From contig NW_025955353.1 in the NCBI RefSeq assembly GCF_022376445.1, forward strand, positions 1 to 36,154: 36,154 bases of DNA. Reading direction: 5' to 3'. The position numbers were made by a program, and so were the translations under genes. Below are positions 20,543-29,584 of this stretch, one piece after another. Position 1 is the first letter of the stretch. The number at the start of each line of letters is the position of its first letter. The notes under the pieces were generated by a model that had not been told where the DNA came from, searched no databases, and saw only the letters and a program-made list of their open reading frames with translations. Source of the DNA: Fomitopsis serialis. Taxonomy: Eukaryota; Basidiomycota; Agaricomycetes; Polyporales; Fomitopsidaceae.

Positions 20543-23500
20543 CACGGGACGACCTCGCGGTCGTACCGTCTATTCCGCTAGGCGGCACGGCGGACGCGCA
20601 GCATTGCACGTCCGAAGTGCCCCATCGAGCATTCACCAGCCGTCGCGTAGCGAACTCGAAGCTCGATGGTATGTCCATACTGGACGCACCCAGTCCTTCC
20701 CCGGTTCTCTCGCTAGTACCCGAGCCAGTGTGCATGTCGACGAACGAGAAGGCCGTCGTGCGCACTACTGGTCACGGAAACGGCAGGTACACGTTGCGGG
20801 ACAACCTCGCGGTCGTTCCGTCCACTTCGCAAGACGACACGGCGGATGCACGGTGCTGCGTGCCCGCCTTGTCCCGACCTGTCATGACCGACCCACACGA
20901 AGGATCGATCAGTGAAGGTACGCCCTCGACGGAAGTACCTAGATCAATACGTCATGCCATGGCGCCCACGCCGGCTCACGTATCGACAACCACAGAGGTC
21001 GTTGTGCGTGCCGCAGGCCATGAAGACGGCACTTTCGTGTTGCGGGACGACCTGATGGTCGTACCCTTCGTTTCACAAGGCAGCACACTGGCACTACGGG
21101 ACGACCTCACGGCCGTACCGTCTATGCTACAAGGTGACACGGCGGACACGCCGCAATACATGTCCGACGTGCCCCGTACAGCCTCCACCCGCCATCGGGT
21201 AGCAGACTCAGACCTCGAAGATACGTCCATGCTGGACGTATCCAACTCTCCGCATATGCTATCGTCAGTACCCTCGCGAACGGGCGTAGCAACGAACAAC
21301 AACCTCGTCGTGCGCACTGTAGGCCACGACAATGGCATGTATGACCTAAGGGTCATACCCGCCACTTCTCGAGGCAGTACACCTGCGATACGGGACGACC
21401 TCGCGGTCGTACCATCCAACCTGCAAGGCGACACGGCGGACGCGCAGCGCTGCACGTCCGACGTTTCCCAGACAGCTTTCATTAGCTGTCGAGTAGCGGG
21501 TTCGAAACTTGAAGGTACGCCCATACTGGACGTACCCAACGCCCCACCAGTTATATTGCCATCGCCTGAGCCAGCGTGCGTATCAACGAACACGGAGATT
21601 GTCGTGCGCACCGCTGGCCACGAACACAATACCATCATGCTCCAGAACGACCTTCAGGTCGTACCCGAGCGTTCGAGTTCCTCGCTACCGTCTCCACTCC
21701 CATTACGGTACGACCTCGCGGTCGTACTCTTCAAATGGCAAAGCGAGACGACGACCGTGCGCCATCCCACAATCTACGTACCCTGCTCGGTCACGAACGA
21801 CGGTCGCGACGTAGAGGGTACGTCGAACTCATGGCTCAATATACACGCTACCGGCAAGCACTGGTACAGAGGGTCGAGAAGTACAAGTACGCCCTCGGCG
21901 GACGTACTTACCTCGACGCCTGCTGCAACCGTACTCGTGTCCGTGCCCACGCTAGCGAGCGTCACGGTGAACGAAGAACCTGTCGCGCGCAACACCCACG
22001 GCTCGTCGGGCCACCGTCTCCTCATCTCCGCCTTCATGATCACAAGTGATCATGGAGAGGACAGCACGATCACATCTCGGGACGACCTTCAGGTCGTACC
22101 GGGACCCGTCATTCGCCAAGGCGAAGCCGGGTACGCACAGCGCTCTGAGCAGCCCGAGACCGCCGTCGGGTCTGCTCAATGCCAACTGGAGGCACTGCCA
22201 TCCCGAGGTGCCCCGGCCCAAGCGACGAAGCTAGGCATCACCCCGAAGGATGATGCACGCGCCGAGCTCGAAGACACGTCCGTCATCGAGCTCGCATCCG
22301 AGCCGAACGAGTGGTGCGTCGAGTCGACGCATCTCCGCGCTCGGGAGGGTATAGGCACACAGTACTACAACAGTACTGTGTACAGCGGGAACGAGCCCGC
22401 GTGCGTAGATACACTCGTCGCGAGCTCAGAAATGAGCCGCGACACAAGAAATATATTATTTGTGTCGATCGACGTGCGCGCCATGACGAGCAGCCTGCTC
22501 GACGCGACGCGCGACGTGCTCAACGCTACAGGCGTTGGGTGTCACGAGCCCGTGGAGAGCGACCCGAGCGCTAGCGCCTACCGCACTACGCTCGACCGCC
22601 ACCACCGAACCCTCGTTCTCGACCCCTTCCACTCTCTGGGCAGCCACATCGAGCGCCCGTCTGGCGAACCAGACGCGCGTGCCGTCCCAACGCGAGTGCG
22701 AACTCGCGTTCGCGACTGCCTGGCTGAACTGCTGCCAGTTCAGTCAGAGGCGACCAACGAACTGGTACCTCGCGGTACCAGATCACCACCCTATTCTTCC
22801 CCGGCTCCTCGTCTCTTTCCCCTCGTCTCGCGCCTTGATTTTGGCGACCACTACCGCGACTCTGGTGACACGCAACCCAGCCGCGCGACTCAGGACTTGA
22901 ACACCGCGCGTTCAAGCCCAGCGCCGAGCCGTAAGACCGAGAGGACCACGAGGAACGCGAATCGTGGAGGCTGCGAGGAGATCCCGAAGGAACGAGAAGG
23001 GTGCGAGGAAGGCACGAAGGGAGAGAGGGAGGAAGGGTGCGGGGCGAGTAGAGAAAGCGAGCAAGAAGGCTCACAAATCGCAGGTACGCCCTCACTGGAC
23101 GTACCCGACTCGCCTCCGCCTGTGCCAGTACCCCCGCCAGCGACAGCAGCCCTAGGGAACGACCCGCGGGTCGTACCCTTGTCAGTGCACAACAGCACGA
23201 CGGACGCGCAGCACGGCACGTCCGACGTGCCACACTCGCCGCCACCTATGACCGCGCCAACAGGCGTATTGACGAACGTGAAGGTCGTCGTACGCTCTGT
23301 TGGCCACGCACATCGCACGCACAGGCCCTGGTACAACCTACAGGTTGTACCGGGCAGTACGCACGGCGACACGGTGGACACGCAGAACTGCACGTCCGAC
23401 GTGCCCTGCGTAACAACGGACGTGCCCAGAGCTGCAGCGACAAACGGAACATTTGTCGTGCGCATGGGAGGCCACGAAGATGGCGTTGCTGTCCCCAGGT

Positions 23501-23760
23501 ACGACTGCAAAGTCGTACCGTCCGCTCCGCAAAAAGGTACGACTGTGCTAGGGAACGACCTCCAGGTCGTCCACGGGCTCCCCATCTGGCAAGACGACAC
23601 GGCGGACATGCAGTCTCGCACGTCCGACGTGCCCCACCCATCCATCACCGACCATCGGATAGCGAGTATGCCGAGCTCAAGGCTTGACGTACACGCTACC
23701 GACCAGCACGAAGGATCGAGAAATGAAGGTACGCCCCTGATGGACGTACCCATCTCGACA
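19800..23760 (+). repeat. Tandem-like 270-360 base units with paired palindromes
   Basis: About nine diverged units, each with one or two hairpins of the class ACGACC-NNNN-GGTCGT and usually one of the class GGTACGTCC-NNNNN-GGACGTACC. Examples of the first class are at 19908-19923, 20208-20223, 20250-20265, 20496-20511, 20549-20564, 21047-21062, 21395-21410, 21647-21662, 22082-22097 and 23555-23570. Spacing varies, and a block of other sequence (about 22100-23100) interrupts the series. Confidence 0.75.
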
Positions 23761-25227
23761 TCCTCCTTGCCCGGGATCAGGCCCGCTCTGCAAGAGAGCA
23801 TACCTACGCTAGGGGACGACCTCGCGGTCATAACCTCCAATTCGCAAGGCGGCACGATGGACATGCAGCGATGCATGCCCAACGTGCCCAATTCAACCTT
23901 GACTGCACGCGATGTGGCGTGTACGTCTAGCCCGCCGCTTGACGTACACGGCGTCAGTGATCACCATCCTCCGATCATTACTGACCTCCCGTTGGCTAGT
24001 CGCACGGCGCAGGACAGCCTGTACGTCCCCGCGGAAGTACGGGTCCCTGGCTGCTTCAGCGCAGTTGAACCACCAGTGGTACAACTGGCCGAGCTGCGGG
24101 ATGACCCCGACGACCTCTTCCGTGAATTCCTCGACCTTCCGTCTGGCAGCGACAGGTTATGCCCGGCCCCGCATCAAGACGGTCCGCACTACATCACGGA
24201 AGTGCGAACATCCGGTGCAGTTGAACCCGCAGTAGTTCAACTGACAGGGTCGTGGAACGGCATCGCTTCCGTCCCTGATGGTACCCACTCACGCGCGGCC
24301 GCCCGTCCAGAAGACTTGCACTCCCAACAGGAAGTGCAAGCCCCCGGTCCCGTCAAGACAGCTGAACCATTCACGGTTCAGCTGGGAAGCCTGCGATGCG
24401 ACCTCGACCTCGACCGGTTGAGCGACCACCACTCTCGTTGTGAACCAAGCGCCCCGGCGACGGCGCAGCTCGACGATTGCGTAGCCCTAACGGACGCGCG
24501 AGCTCAAGACCGTGACCGAGTTGCTGCACTAAGTGTAGTGCAGCAGCCGGCGCCTACGGACCCCGACCGACCAGAATGGTTTTCCGACCCTAAACTCGGC
24601 GAGAAATTTACAGTTCTCGCCGAGGATTCGCTCCCAAGGACCCACACTTTAACCCCTATCGACCTCCCCGCGGCCCTCGACACCCATGGCGACTACGACA
24701 GGCGCCACGAGTCGGCGACCTCGCATGCACCCCGGAGATCGCGCGAGGAATGGAAGGATGGAGGAAATGTGGACGAGGATGCGGAACCAGGAGAATCAGA
24801 CGAGGAAGGTCAGGCAGAAGGAGAGGAGGAAGGGTGCGGTGTAGGCGAAGAAGACGAGCCTGCGAGCTCGAAAAGCAAAGGTACGTCCTTATTGGACGTA
24901 CCCTCGTTATTCGCGCCACCATTCCCCACCCCGCAATCACCACCCGTGATGACCACGACAACCAATGTGGTTGTCGTGGCAGTCACTGTATACAACAGTG
25001 GTACAGTCGGCCCGGGGGATGACCTGCGAGTCGCACCCGGCACGACGATGCATCGCGGTACAATCGGCGAGTTTGCCTGCTCGACCGATGTATCCGGTCG
25101 GTCTGTAGCCCACGCACAGACGTTGGGCCTCTCCGTCGACGTCCATGATGAGGAGGTCGACGGTGATTTGAGAATCACGTCGGTCGTGTCCAGCATGGTC
25201 GCGCATCGGGCTCATGGGGCATATTAG
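20533..25227 (+). CDS. LTR-element ORF, 3' part (1564 residues), same repetitive protein
   Basis: It overlaps the previous frame by ten bases and continues its repeat pattern from the first codons (RDDLAVVPS), so the two were very likely one frame of about 2320 codons. Units with GHxxxxxxLRDDLxVVP recur at about 20765, 21017, 21315 and 21610, with weaker copies near 23290 and 23470. Segments resembling the earlier region (REGIGT, SSEMSRD, SGDTQPSR, a run of Glu/Lys/Gly ending EEGCGAS) recur at about 22340-23060, and a third version of the charged run lies at 24750-24880. This indicates large internal duplications. No enzyme motif was seen. Long open frames also exist on the opposite strand because of the palindromes; I treat those as shadows. 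Confidence 0.7.
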   Translation: MPVTRDDLAVVPSIPLGGTADAQHCTSEVPHRAFTSRRVANSKLDGMSILDAPSPSPVLSLVPEPVCMSTNEKAVVRTTGHGNGRYTLRDNLAVVPSTSQDDTADARCCVPALSRPVMTDPHEGSISEGTPSTEVPRSIRHAMAPTPAHVSTTTEVVVRAAGHEDGTFVLRDDLMVVPFVSQGSTLALRDDLTAVPSMLQGDTADTPQYMSDVPRTASTRHRVADSDLEDTSMLDVSNSPHMLSSVPSRTGVATNNNLVVRTVGHDNGMYDLRVIPATSRGSTPAIRDDLAVVPSNLQGDTADAQRCTSDVSQTAFISCRVAGSKLEGTPILDVPNAPPVILPSPEPACVSTNTEIVVRTAGHEHNTIMLQNDLQVVPERSSSSLPSPLPLRYDLAVVLFKWQSETTTVRHPTIYVPCSVTNDGRDVEGTSNSWLNIHATGKHWYRGSRSTSTPSADVLTSTPAATVLVSVPTLASVTVNEEPVARNTHGSSGHRLLISAFMITSDHGEDSTITSRDDLQVVPGPVIRQGEAGYAQRSEQPETAVGSAQCQLEALPSRGAPAQATKLGITPKDDARAELEDTSVIELASEPNEWCVESTHLRAREGIGTQYYNSTVYSGNEPACVDTLVASSEMSRDTRNILFVSIDVRAMTSSLLDATRDVLNATGVGCHEPVESDPSASAYRTTLDRHHRTLVLDPFHSLGSHIERPSGEPDARAVPTRVRTRVRDCLAELLPVQSEATNELVPRGTRSPPYSSPAPRLFPLVSRLDFGDHYRDSGDTQPSRATQDLNTARSSPAPSRKTERTTRNANRGGCEEIPKEREGCEEGTKGEREEGCGASRESEQEGSQIAGTPSLDVPDSPPPVPVPPPATAALGNDPRVVPLSVHNSTTDAQHGTSDVPHSPPPMTAPTGVLTNVKVVVRSVGHAHRTHRPWYNLQVVPGSTHGDTVDTQNCTSDVPCVTTDVPRAAATNGTFVVRMGGHEDGVAVPRYDCKVVPSAPQKGTTVLGNDLQVVHGLPIWQDDTADMQSRTSDVPHPSITDHRIASMPSSRLDVHATDQHEGSRNEGTPLMDVPISTSSLPGIRPALQESIPTLGDDLAVITSNSQGGTMDMQRCMPNVPNSTLTARDVACTSSPPLDVHGVSDHHPPIITDLPLASRTAQDSLYVPAEVRVPGCFSAVEPPVVQLAELRDDPDDLFREFLDLPSGSDRLCPAPHQDGPHYITEVRTSGAVEPAVVQLTGSWNGIASVPDGTHSRAAARPEDLHSQQEVQAPGPVKTAEPFTVQLGSLRCDLDLDRLSDHHSRCEPSAPATAQLDDCVALTDARAQDRDRVAALSVVQQPAPTDPDRPEWFSDPKLGEKFTVLAEDSLPRTHTLTPIDLPAALDTHGDYDRRHESATSHAPRRSREEWKDGGNVDEDAEPGESDEEGQAEGEEEGCGVGEEDEPASSKSKGTSLLDVPSLFAPPFPTPQSPPVMTTTTNVVVVAVTVYNSGTVGPGDDLRVAPGTTMHRGTIGEFACSTDVSGRSVAHAQTLGLSVDVHDEEVDGDLRITSVVSSMVAHRAHGAY
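24218..24979 (+). repeat. Cluster of long perfect hairpins at the 3' end of the LTR-element ORF
   Basis: Perfect stems in this 760-base part: 24218-24243 (9 pairs), 24359-24384 (10), 24522-24545 (10), 24595-24624 (11), 24880-24902 (9) and 24953-24979 (11). The stem at 24359-24384 uses CAGCTGAACC, the same arm as the hairpin at 19317-19342, with a partly different loop. Confidence 0.8.
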
Positions 25228-25557
25228 AGATCGAGCTTCATGCTTGAGGTACATCCCTATCACCATCGTCCGCGATGTGTCTGGAGAACTTCACAGTTCT
25301 TCGACACAGTGACAGGTCACCATTTTCTCGTTGCCGACAGCTGTCGCCATCACTATTGCAGGCTGCATAACTCCATCGAGTTATGTATGACGAGAGTGGA
25401 CGGCCATGCTGCTCACTGACACGAAGTAGTTTGTCGTTGTCTACAGTATGGCACCACCCTTGTATTGCCAATCACTACCACCGTTGTGTTGTCGTGTGTA
25501 CAATTCCTTCTTTCTTTTCATTTGTCTGGTTATCTCTGGGACCCGTGGTCGTGTCCA
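25228..25557 (+). other. 3' untranslated part of the LTR element
   Basis: No reading frame continues here. It includes a weak hairpin around 25280-25300 (AGAAC...GTTCT) and a pyrimidine-rich stretch (TTCCTTCTTTCTTTTC, about 25504-25519), and leads into the purine tract. Confidence 0.5.
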
Positions 25558-25568
25558 GTGGGGGAGGG
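25558..25568 (+). other. Polypurine tract GTGGGGGAGGG
   Basis: It directly abuts the TGTAACGG start of the 3' LTR, as expected for the plus-strand primer of an LTR retrotransposon. It fixes the sense of the element as plus. Confidence 0.7.
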
Positions 25569-25771
25569 TGTAACGGATATTCCCGTTACGGTATATCTTA
25601 TCTTGTACGCTTGTTCATGTTTGTTCGAGGGCTCGTATGGCGCGCCAGCGCACCTACGAGACCTCAGTCCTTTACCATCCTCATCGCCCCATGTATGCTA
25701 CGTGTAGACAGTCCCTCTGAATAGAGACTGGGTACAGCGCATACCGGGCCCGAGGATTAAGGGACGCCACA
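25569..25771 (+). repeat. 3' LTR, 203 bases
   Basis: Identical to the 5' LTR except for one base. It is followed by the CGGAG duplication at 25772-25776, then by the interrupted reverse transcriptase gene on the opposite strand. Confidence 0.9.
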
Positions 25772-25776
25772 CGGAG

Positions 25777-26997
25777 ACAGCGGAAGCTCTCCGAAGCGCT
25801 TTTCAACACTTGTGAGATTGGGCGCTTTCTTGGGGGCCCAAAGTGTTTTTCCTGATGGTGCGAGGATTGCGTCTGCGACTAAGGCCCAGAGTGGGCGATT
25901 AGGGCCGAAGTTGAGGTAGTCCTTGATCCAGGTGAGCGTGATGGCTTCGTTCCTTGTTACTAGGTCTAAGGCTGCTCGTCCGCCTATATTTGTGGGAGCA
26001 TACAGGGTTTCGGTGTTCACCGGAGTTTGTTTCTTGTCCCCCCACATGAATGTTCGGATTCGGCGCTCGAGTCGTTTCTCAACGTGTTTCGGCATCCCCT
26101 GTACTTTGGTGAGGTATTGAGTCATGCCTCCTATGTGCATTTGTGTAATATGTTTACGCCCTTCCATTGTAGGTTTTTGCGTTGCCCATCTTTCCAGCGT
26201 GGCATCTAGTTTTTCGAGGGTCGGCGTCCAGACCGAAGTTTCACTTATGCCGTTTCCGTACCATGCACCGAGGATACGTACAGCTTCTCCCTCTTGGGCA
26301 ATGTGTATATGGTCGGGTAGTGGCTCCTTCGTGGGGTCGGGTTTGCGTGTTTGGATCAGGTGCAGTCGATATTCGGGTGCTCCTATAGGTATGACCTCTG
26401 TTTTATCTTTGTTGAACTTTGCGCCTGATGCGGCACACCATGTATCAAGTATGTTATTCAGGTTGGCGAAGCTATCACCCTTCTTTAGGAAAGTGGTGGT
26501 GTCATCTGCGAACAGCGTCGCTATTAGCCGCTCATTTGCACCTGGTATGTTGTATCCTTGTAGGTTTGATGCGCGCAGTGTTGCTGCGAGAGGCTCAATT
26601 GCTAAGTCGAACAGGAGGCATGAAAGGGGGTCTCCCTGTCGTACACCTCTTGACACTTTGTATGGCGCGCTGAGGAAGCCGTTCACCATAACACGGGTTT
26701 CAGCGTTTTCATAGAGTGTCTTCACTGACTGGATGAAGGACTCTGGTATGTTAAATTTTCGCAGGGTTGTCCACAGGTAGTTGTGCGTGATTTTATCATA
26801 CGCCTTTTCCTGGTCTAGGGCCACGATCATGCCGTCTTCGTCTTCTGTTGGGTCTGCCATGGCGGCGTATTCCATGACCATGCGGGTGAGTTGCGTGTGG
26901 TCATGTATTTGTCGACCCGGTATAAAGCCGGCTTGTGATATGTGTATCAGGTCGGGTGCTGCCTTGGCTAACTTAATGGTGAGTGCCTTTGTGTATA
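25777..26997 (-). pseudogene. Non-LTR reverse transcriptase (Tad1/I-like), central and C-terminal part
   Basis: Read on the minus strand: KALTIKLAKAAPDLIHISQ, AGFIPGRQIHDHTQL, then the first catalytic motif (ALDQEKAYDKI), RGVRQGDPLSCLLFDLAIEP, and the catalytic FADD box (26501-26512, in place of the common YADD). The thumb-like region follows, with a WYG and RRIRTFMWGDK block. This order is that of reverse transcriptases of non-LTR elements of the Tad1/I group in fungi. The frame is open from 26997 down to 25777, where the LTR element's target site lies; no clear continuation is seen left of the LTR element at 17930. The 5' part of the gene is cut by the foldback element and continues at 30688. 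The endonuclease domain is absent, so it is a dead copy. Confidence 0.85.
26991..26997. repeat. Target site duplication GTGTATA of the foldback element, left copy
   Basis: The same seven bases lie at 30688-30694. Taking out the element and one copy joins the two parts of the reverse transcriptase in frame (DYKLYT to KALTIKL), which supports the exact borders. Confidence 0.75.
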
Positions 26998-27099
26998 CAC
27001 ATTACTGAGTGGAACTTGACCGTTTCGAACGGTCCACCCGGAGTGCATTTGGCCCGTTTCGAACGGTGTACCCGGGCTCGGCCGGAGCACTCCGGGTCT

Positions 27100-27700
27100 A
27101 CCGTTTGGAGCGGCCGCCGCCAGCAACGAACCGGCCGGAGGGAGGGTGGTGGTTTGGAATGGTCCGGCCGGAGTGTTGGGTAACGTTCCGGCCGGAGCTC
27201 TGGTGAACGTACCGGCCGGAGGCCTCGAGAAATATGGGTTTCCTACGGTGCGGCCGGACTGTTATCCAACGTTCCGGCCGGAGCTCTGGTCAACGGTCCG
27301 GCCGGAGGCCTCGAAAAATTTAGGCTTCCTACGGTCCGGCTGGACACATATTCAATGTTCTGGCCGGACCTTTGATCAGTGTCCCAGCCGGAGGCCTCGA
27401 AAATTTGGGCTCTCAACGGTCCGGCCGGAGCACTCAGCAATGGTCCGGCCGGCGCACTCAGCAATGGTCCGGCTGGAGGCCTCCAAAGATTTGGGTTCTC
27501 AATGTTCCGGCCAGGACCGGGGTTGATATCTAACCTTCTGGCCGGACCCCAGATGACATGGTCCGGCCGGGCAAAATTCCACCTTCCAAACATCCGGCCA
27601 GAAGCCTTGCGGAATCTGGGCTGTAAACAATCTGGCCAGGCTAGTTTGTAATCATCCAGCCAGCCGGACCCCAGATGAACAGACCGGCCGGGCTTCTCCC
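27100..27700. repeat. TCCGGCCGGA palindrome array, left arm
   Basis: The ten-base palindrome TCCGGCCGGA and close variants recur every 20-45 bases, often as GGTCCGGCCGGAGGCCTCGA. The mirrored array is at about 30050-30590. Three further copies lie in the loop at 28940-29010. Confidence 0.85.
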
Positions 27701-27754
27701 AAACCAGCCAGACACCTCAGGTTTGATCTGCCGGTGATATAACAACAAGAATTG

Positions 27755-28195
27755 TTAACCACCGAGCTCAGCTGGAAAACAACCAAGGTTGTGTCAACCA
27801 AGCTCAATATTTAACCACCACCGAGCTCAGAGTTGAACCACCGAGCTCAGAGATGAGCCACCAAGCTCGGTATCAAACCACCGAGCTCAATAGTGAGCCA
27901 CTGAGCACAGTATCGAACCACCGAGGTTAAACAGCTAGGCTCGGTGGCCGAGAAAAATTGGCCGGGCTCGGCGCCGAGGATAAATGGCCGAGGCTCGGGC
28001 CGAGGTTTTGAGCGCCGAGCTCGGGCCGAGGTTTTGAGCGCCGAGCTCGGTGAAAACCGCCGAGGTCAGTATCAAAGCATTGAGCTCAGTGTTAAGGGGC
28101 CCAGTTAAAGGGCCGAGCTGAGTGTTCAATGACCGAGTTTGTTGTTGAAGCACTGAGCTCGGAAATGGCCGAGGTTAAACCACCGAGCTCGGTGA
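27755..28195. repeat. GAGCTC-rich degenerate tandem array, left arm
   Basis: Units of about 15-22 bases built on ACCACCGAGCTCAG, becoming GCCGAGCTCGG in the middle. The mirrored array is at about 29585-29970. Confidence 0.8.
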
Positions 28196-28349
28196 AAAAC
28201 GGCCGGGCTGTCAGATTGCCATATAAGGAAATTTGGTATCATCTGGTAGCCCTTCATTCACAGAGTACAGTATATGTTCCCTAGTGTACAGAGATGCCTA
28301 GTTAGGTCAGAGAATACAAAATAAAAAATGCTCACAGGCTTCTCTGAGA

Positions 28350-28825
28350 ACATACTATTCAACTCCTGAGGCCAGTTTTCTTTTCCCACAATGTTTGACC
28401 ATCTAGAATGTGCTATTTCAATGCACAGCCTACATCCCCAACAGGAATAGTCTTATTCTTTGAAGCTGAATGCAGGACAAGAGATAAGGGGCATATAGGT
28501 ATGGGATATGCATGTCTGACTTGAATGTTGGTTCCTGCAGCCAATATTCTTTCCAAATAGGGTTTCACCATCTAGAGTGGTTCATTTACTCACATGGAGT
28601 AAGTGCTCCAAAGGAACAGTCTTATTCACACAAGCTGAATGCAGTACAGAGTTAAGGTGTCAAGGGTGGAGTGGGATACATGTGAACTATGTTTACTTTG
28701 TAAAGCCAATATGCTTTGCCCACAATGTTTGACAAACTAGAATGGCTTAATCCAACATGAACAGCAAAGTCCTCAAGAGGAATAGTCTTATTCTTCCTAG
28801 CTGAACTGAGCATGGAGCTAAGGGG
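28350..28825. repeat. Three diverged repeats of about 168 bases near the centre, left arm
   Basis: Each ends with a block like GGAATAGTCTTATTC...GCTGAATGCAG followed by a purine-rich stretch (28445, 28614, 28782). Only two mirrored copies (about 29165 and 29325) are found in the right arm, so the arms differ by one unit near the loop. Confidence 0.65.
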
Positions 28826-29584
28826 AACATGCATTATTGTGTCATGATGGGGCCTGCTTTGAATGATTGTCTGTATCAAACTGTGATGTGCACCCATGCG
28901 CATTGCACTGGCCACATAAACATCTCTCCATTGGTAATGGTCCGGCCGGACAATGCTCATTGCCAATGGTCCGGCCGGCCATTGCTCGTAGCAAACGGTC
29001 CGGCCGGTGCACTGTCCTAGGCCAGCCAGAGCAAAATGCGACACATCTGTCCAATGTATAGACTCTTCAGCTATATCATGCATGGATACAGAAGTGATGA
29101 TCAGCATTGTTCAAATTGAGTGATACTCATATGAGACCAGATTCCCTTAACTCTGTACTGCATTCAGCTTGTGTGAATAAGACTATTCCTTTGGAGGACT
29201 CACTCATTGTGAGGAAATGAATCATTCTAGATAGTCAAACACTATTTGGAAAGAATGTTGGCTGCAGGGAGTGAACATCATTATCCAACATGTATACCCC
29301 TTATCTCCTGTCCTGCATTCAGCTTCAAAGAATAAGACTATTCCTGTTGGGGATGTAGTCTGTGCATTGAAATAGCACATTCTAGATAGTCAAACATTGT
29401 GGGAAAAGAAAACTGGCCTCAGGAATTGAATAGTACGTTCTCAGAGAAGCCTGTGAGCATTTTTTATTTTGTATTCTCTGACCTAACTAGGCATCTCTGT
29501 ACACTAGGGAACATATACTGTACTCTGTGAATGAAGGGCTACCAGATGATACCAAATTTCCTTATATGGCAATCTGACAGCCCG

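Larger units (their letters stand above)
17936..25771 (+). mobile_element. Non-autonomous LTR retrotransposon with a hairpin-packed reading frame
   Basis: The element has two 203-base direct LTRs (one mismatch), TGT...ACA ends, a CGGAG target duplication, and a purine tract before the 3' LTR. The interior of 7.4 kb has no reverse transcriptase, RNase H, integrase or protease in any frame I could read. Instead it carries a repetitive open frame (18260-25227) on the plus strand, which agrees with the side of the purine tract. It must therefore be moved by proteins of another element, like LARD-type elements, but LARDs usually have no long frame. The interior is saturated with short perfect inverted repeats. 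Near-identical LTRs indicate recent insertion. Confidence 0.85.

Noticed and set aside
18446..23891. Long open frames on the minus strand inside the LTR element (for example 19501-20481 and 22890-23891)
   Set aside because: They lie opposite the main frame and translate the same palindromes again (TARSSR-type repeats). The purine tract and ORF start favour the plus strand.
17936..25771. Interpreting the LTR-element protein as a known Gag or as a plant-type Ser/Pro cell-wall protein
   Set aside because: No Gag zinc knuckle or capsid motif is visible, and the low-complexity composition follows from the DNA palindromes.
25777..26997. The LINE scrap at 1-226 as the other half of the same reverse transcriptase copy, split by everything between
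   Set aside because: Sequence left of the LTR element does not continue the frame, and the pieces cover different protein parts with no shared border; they are simplest as two copies.
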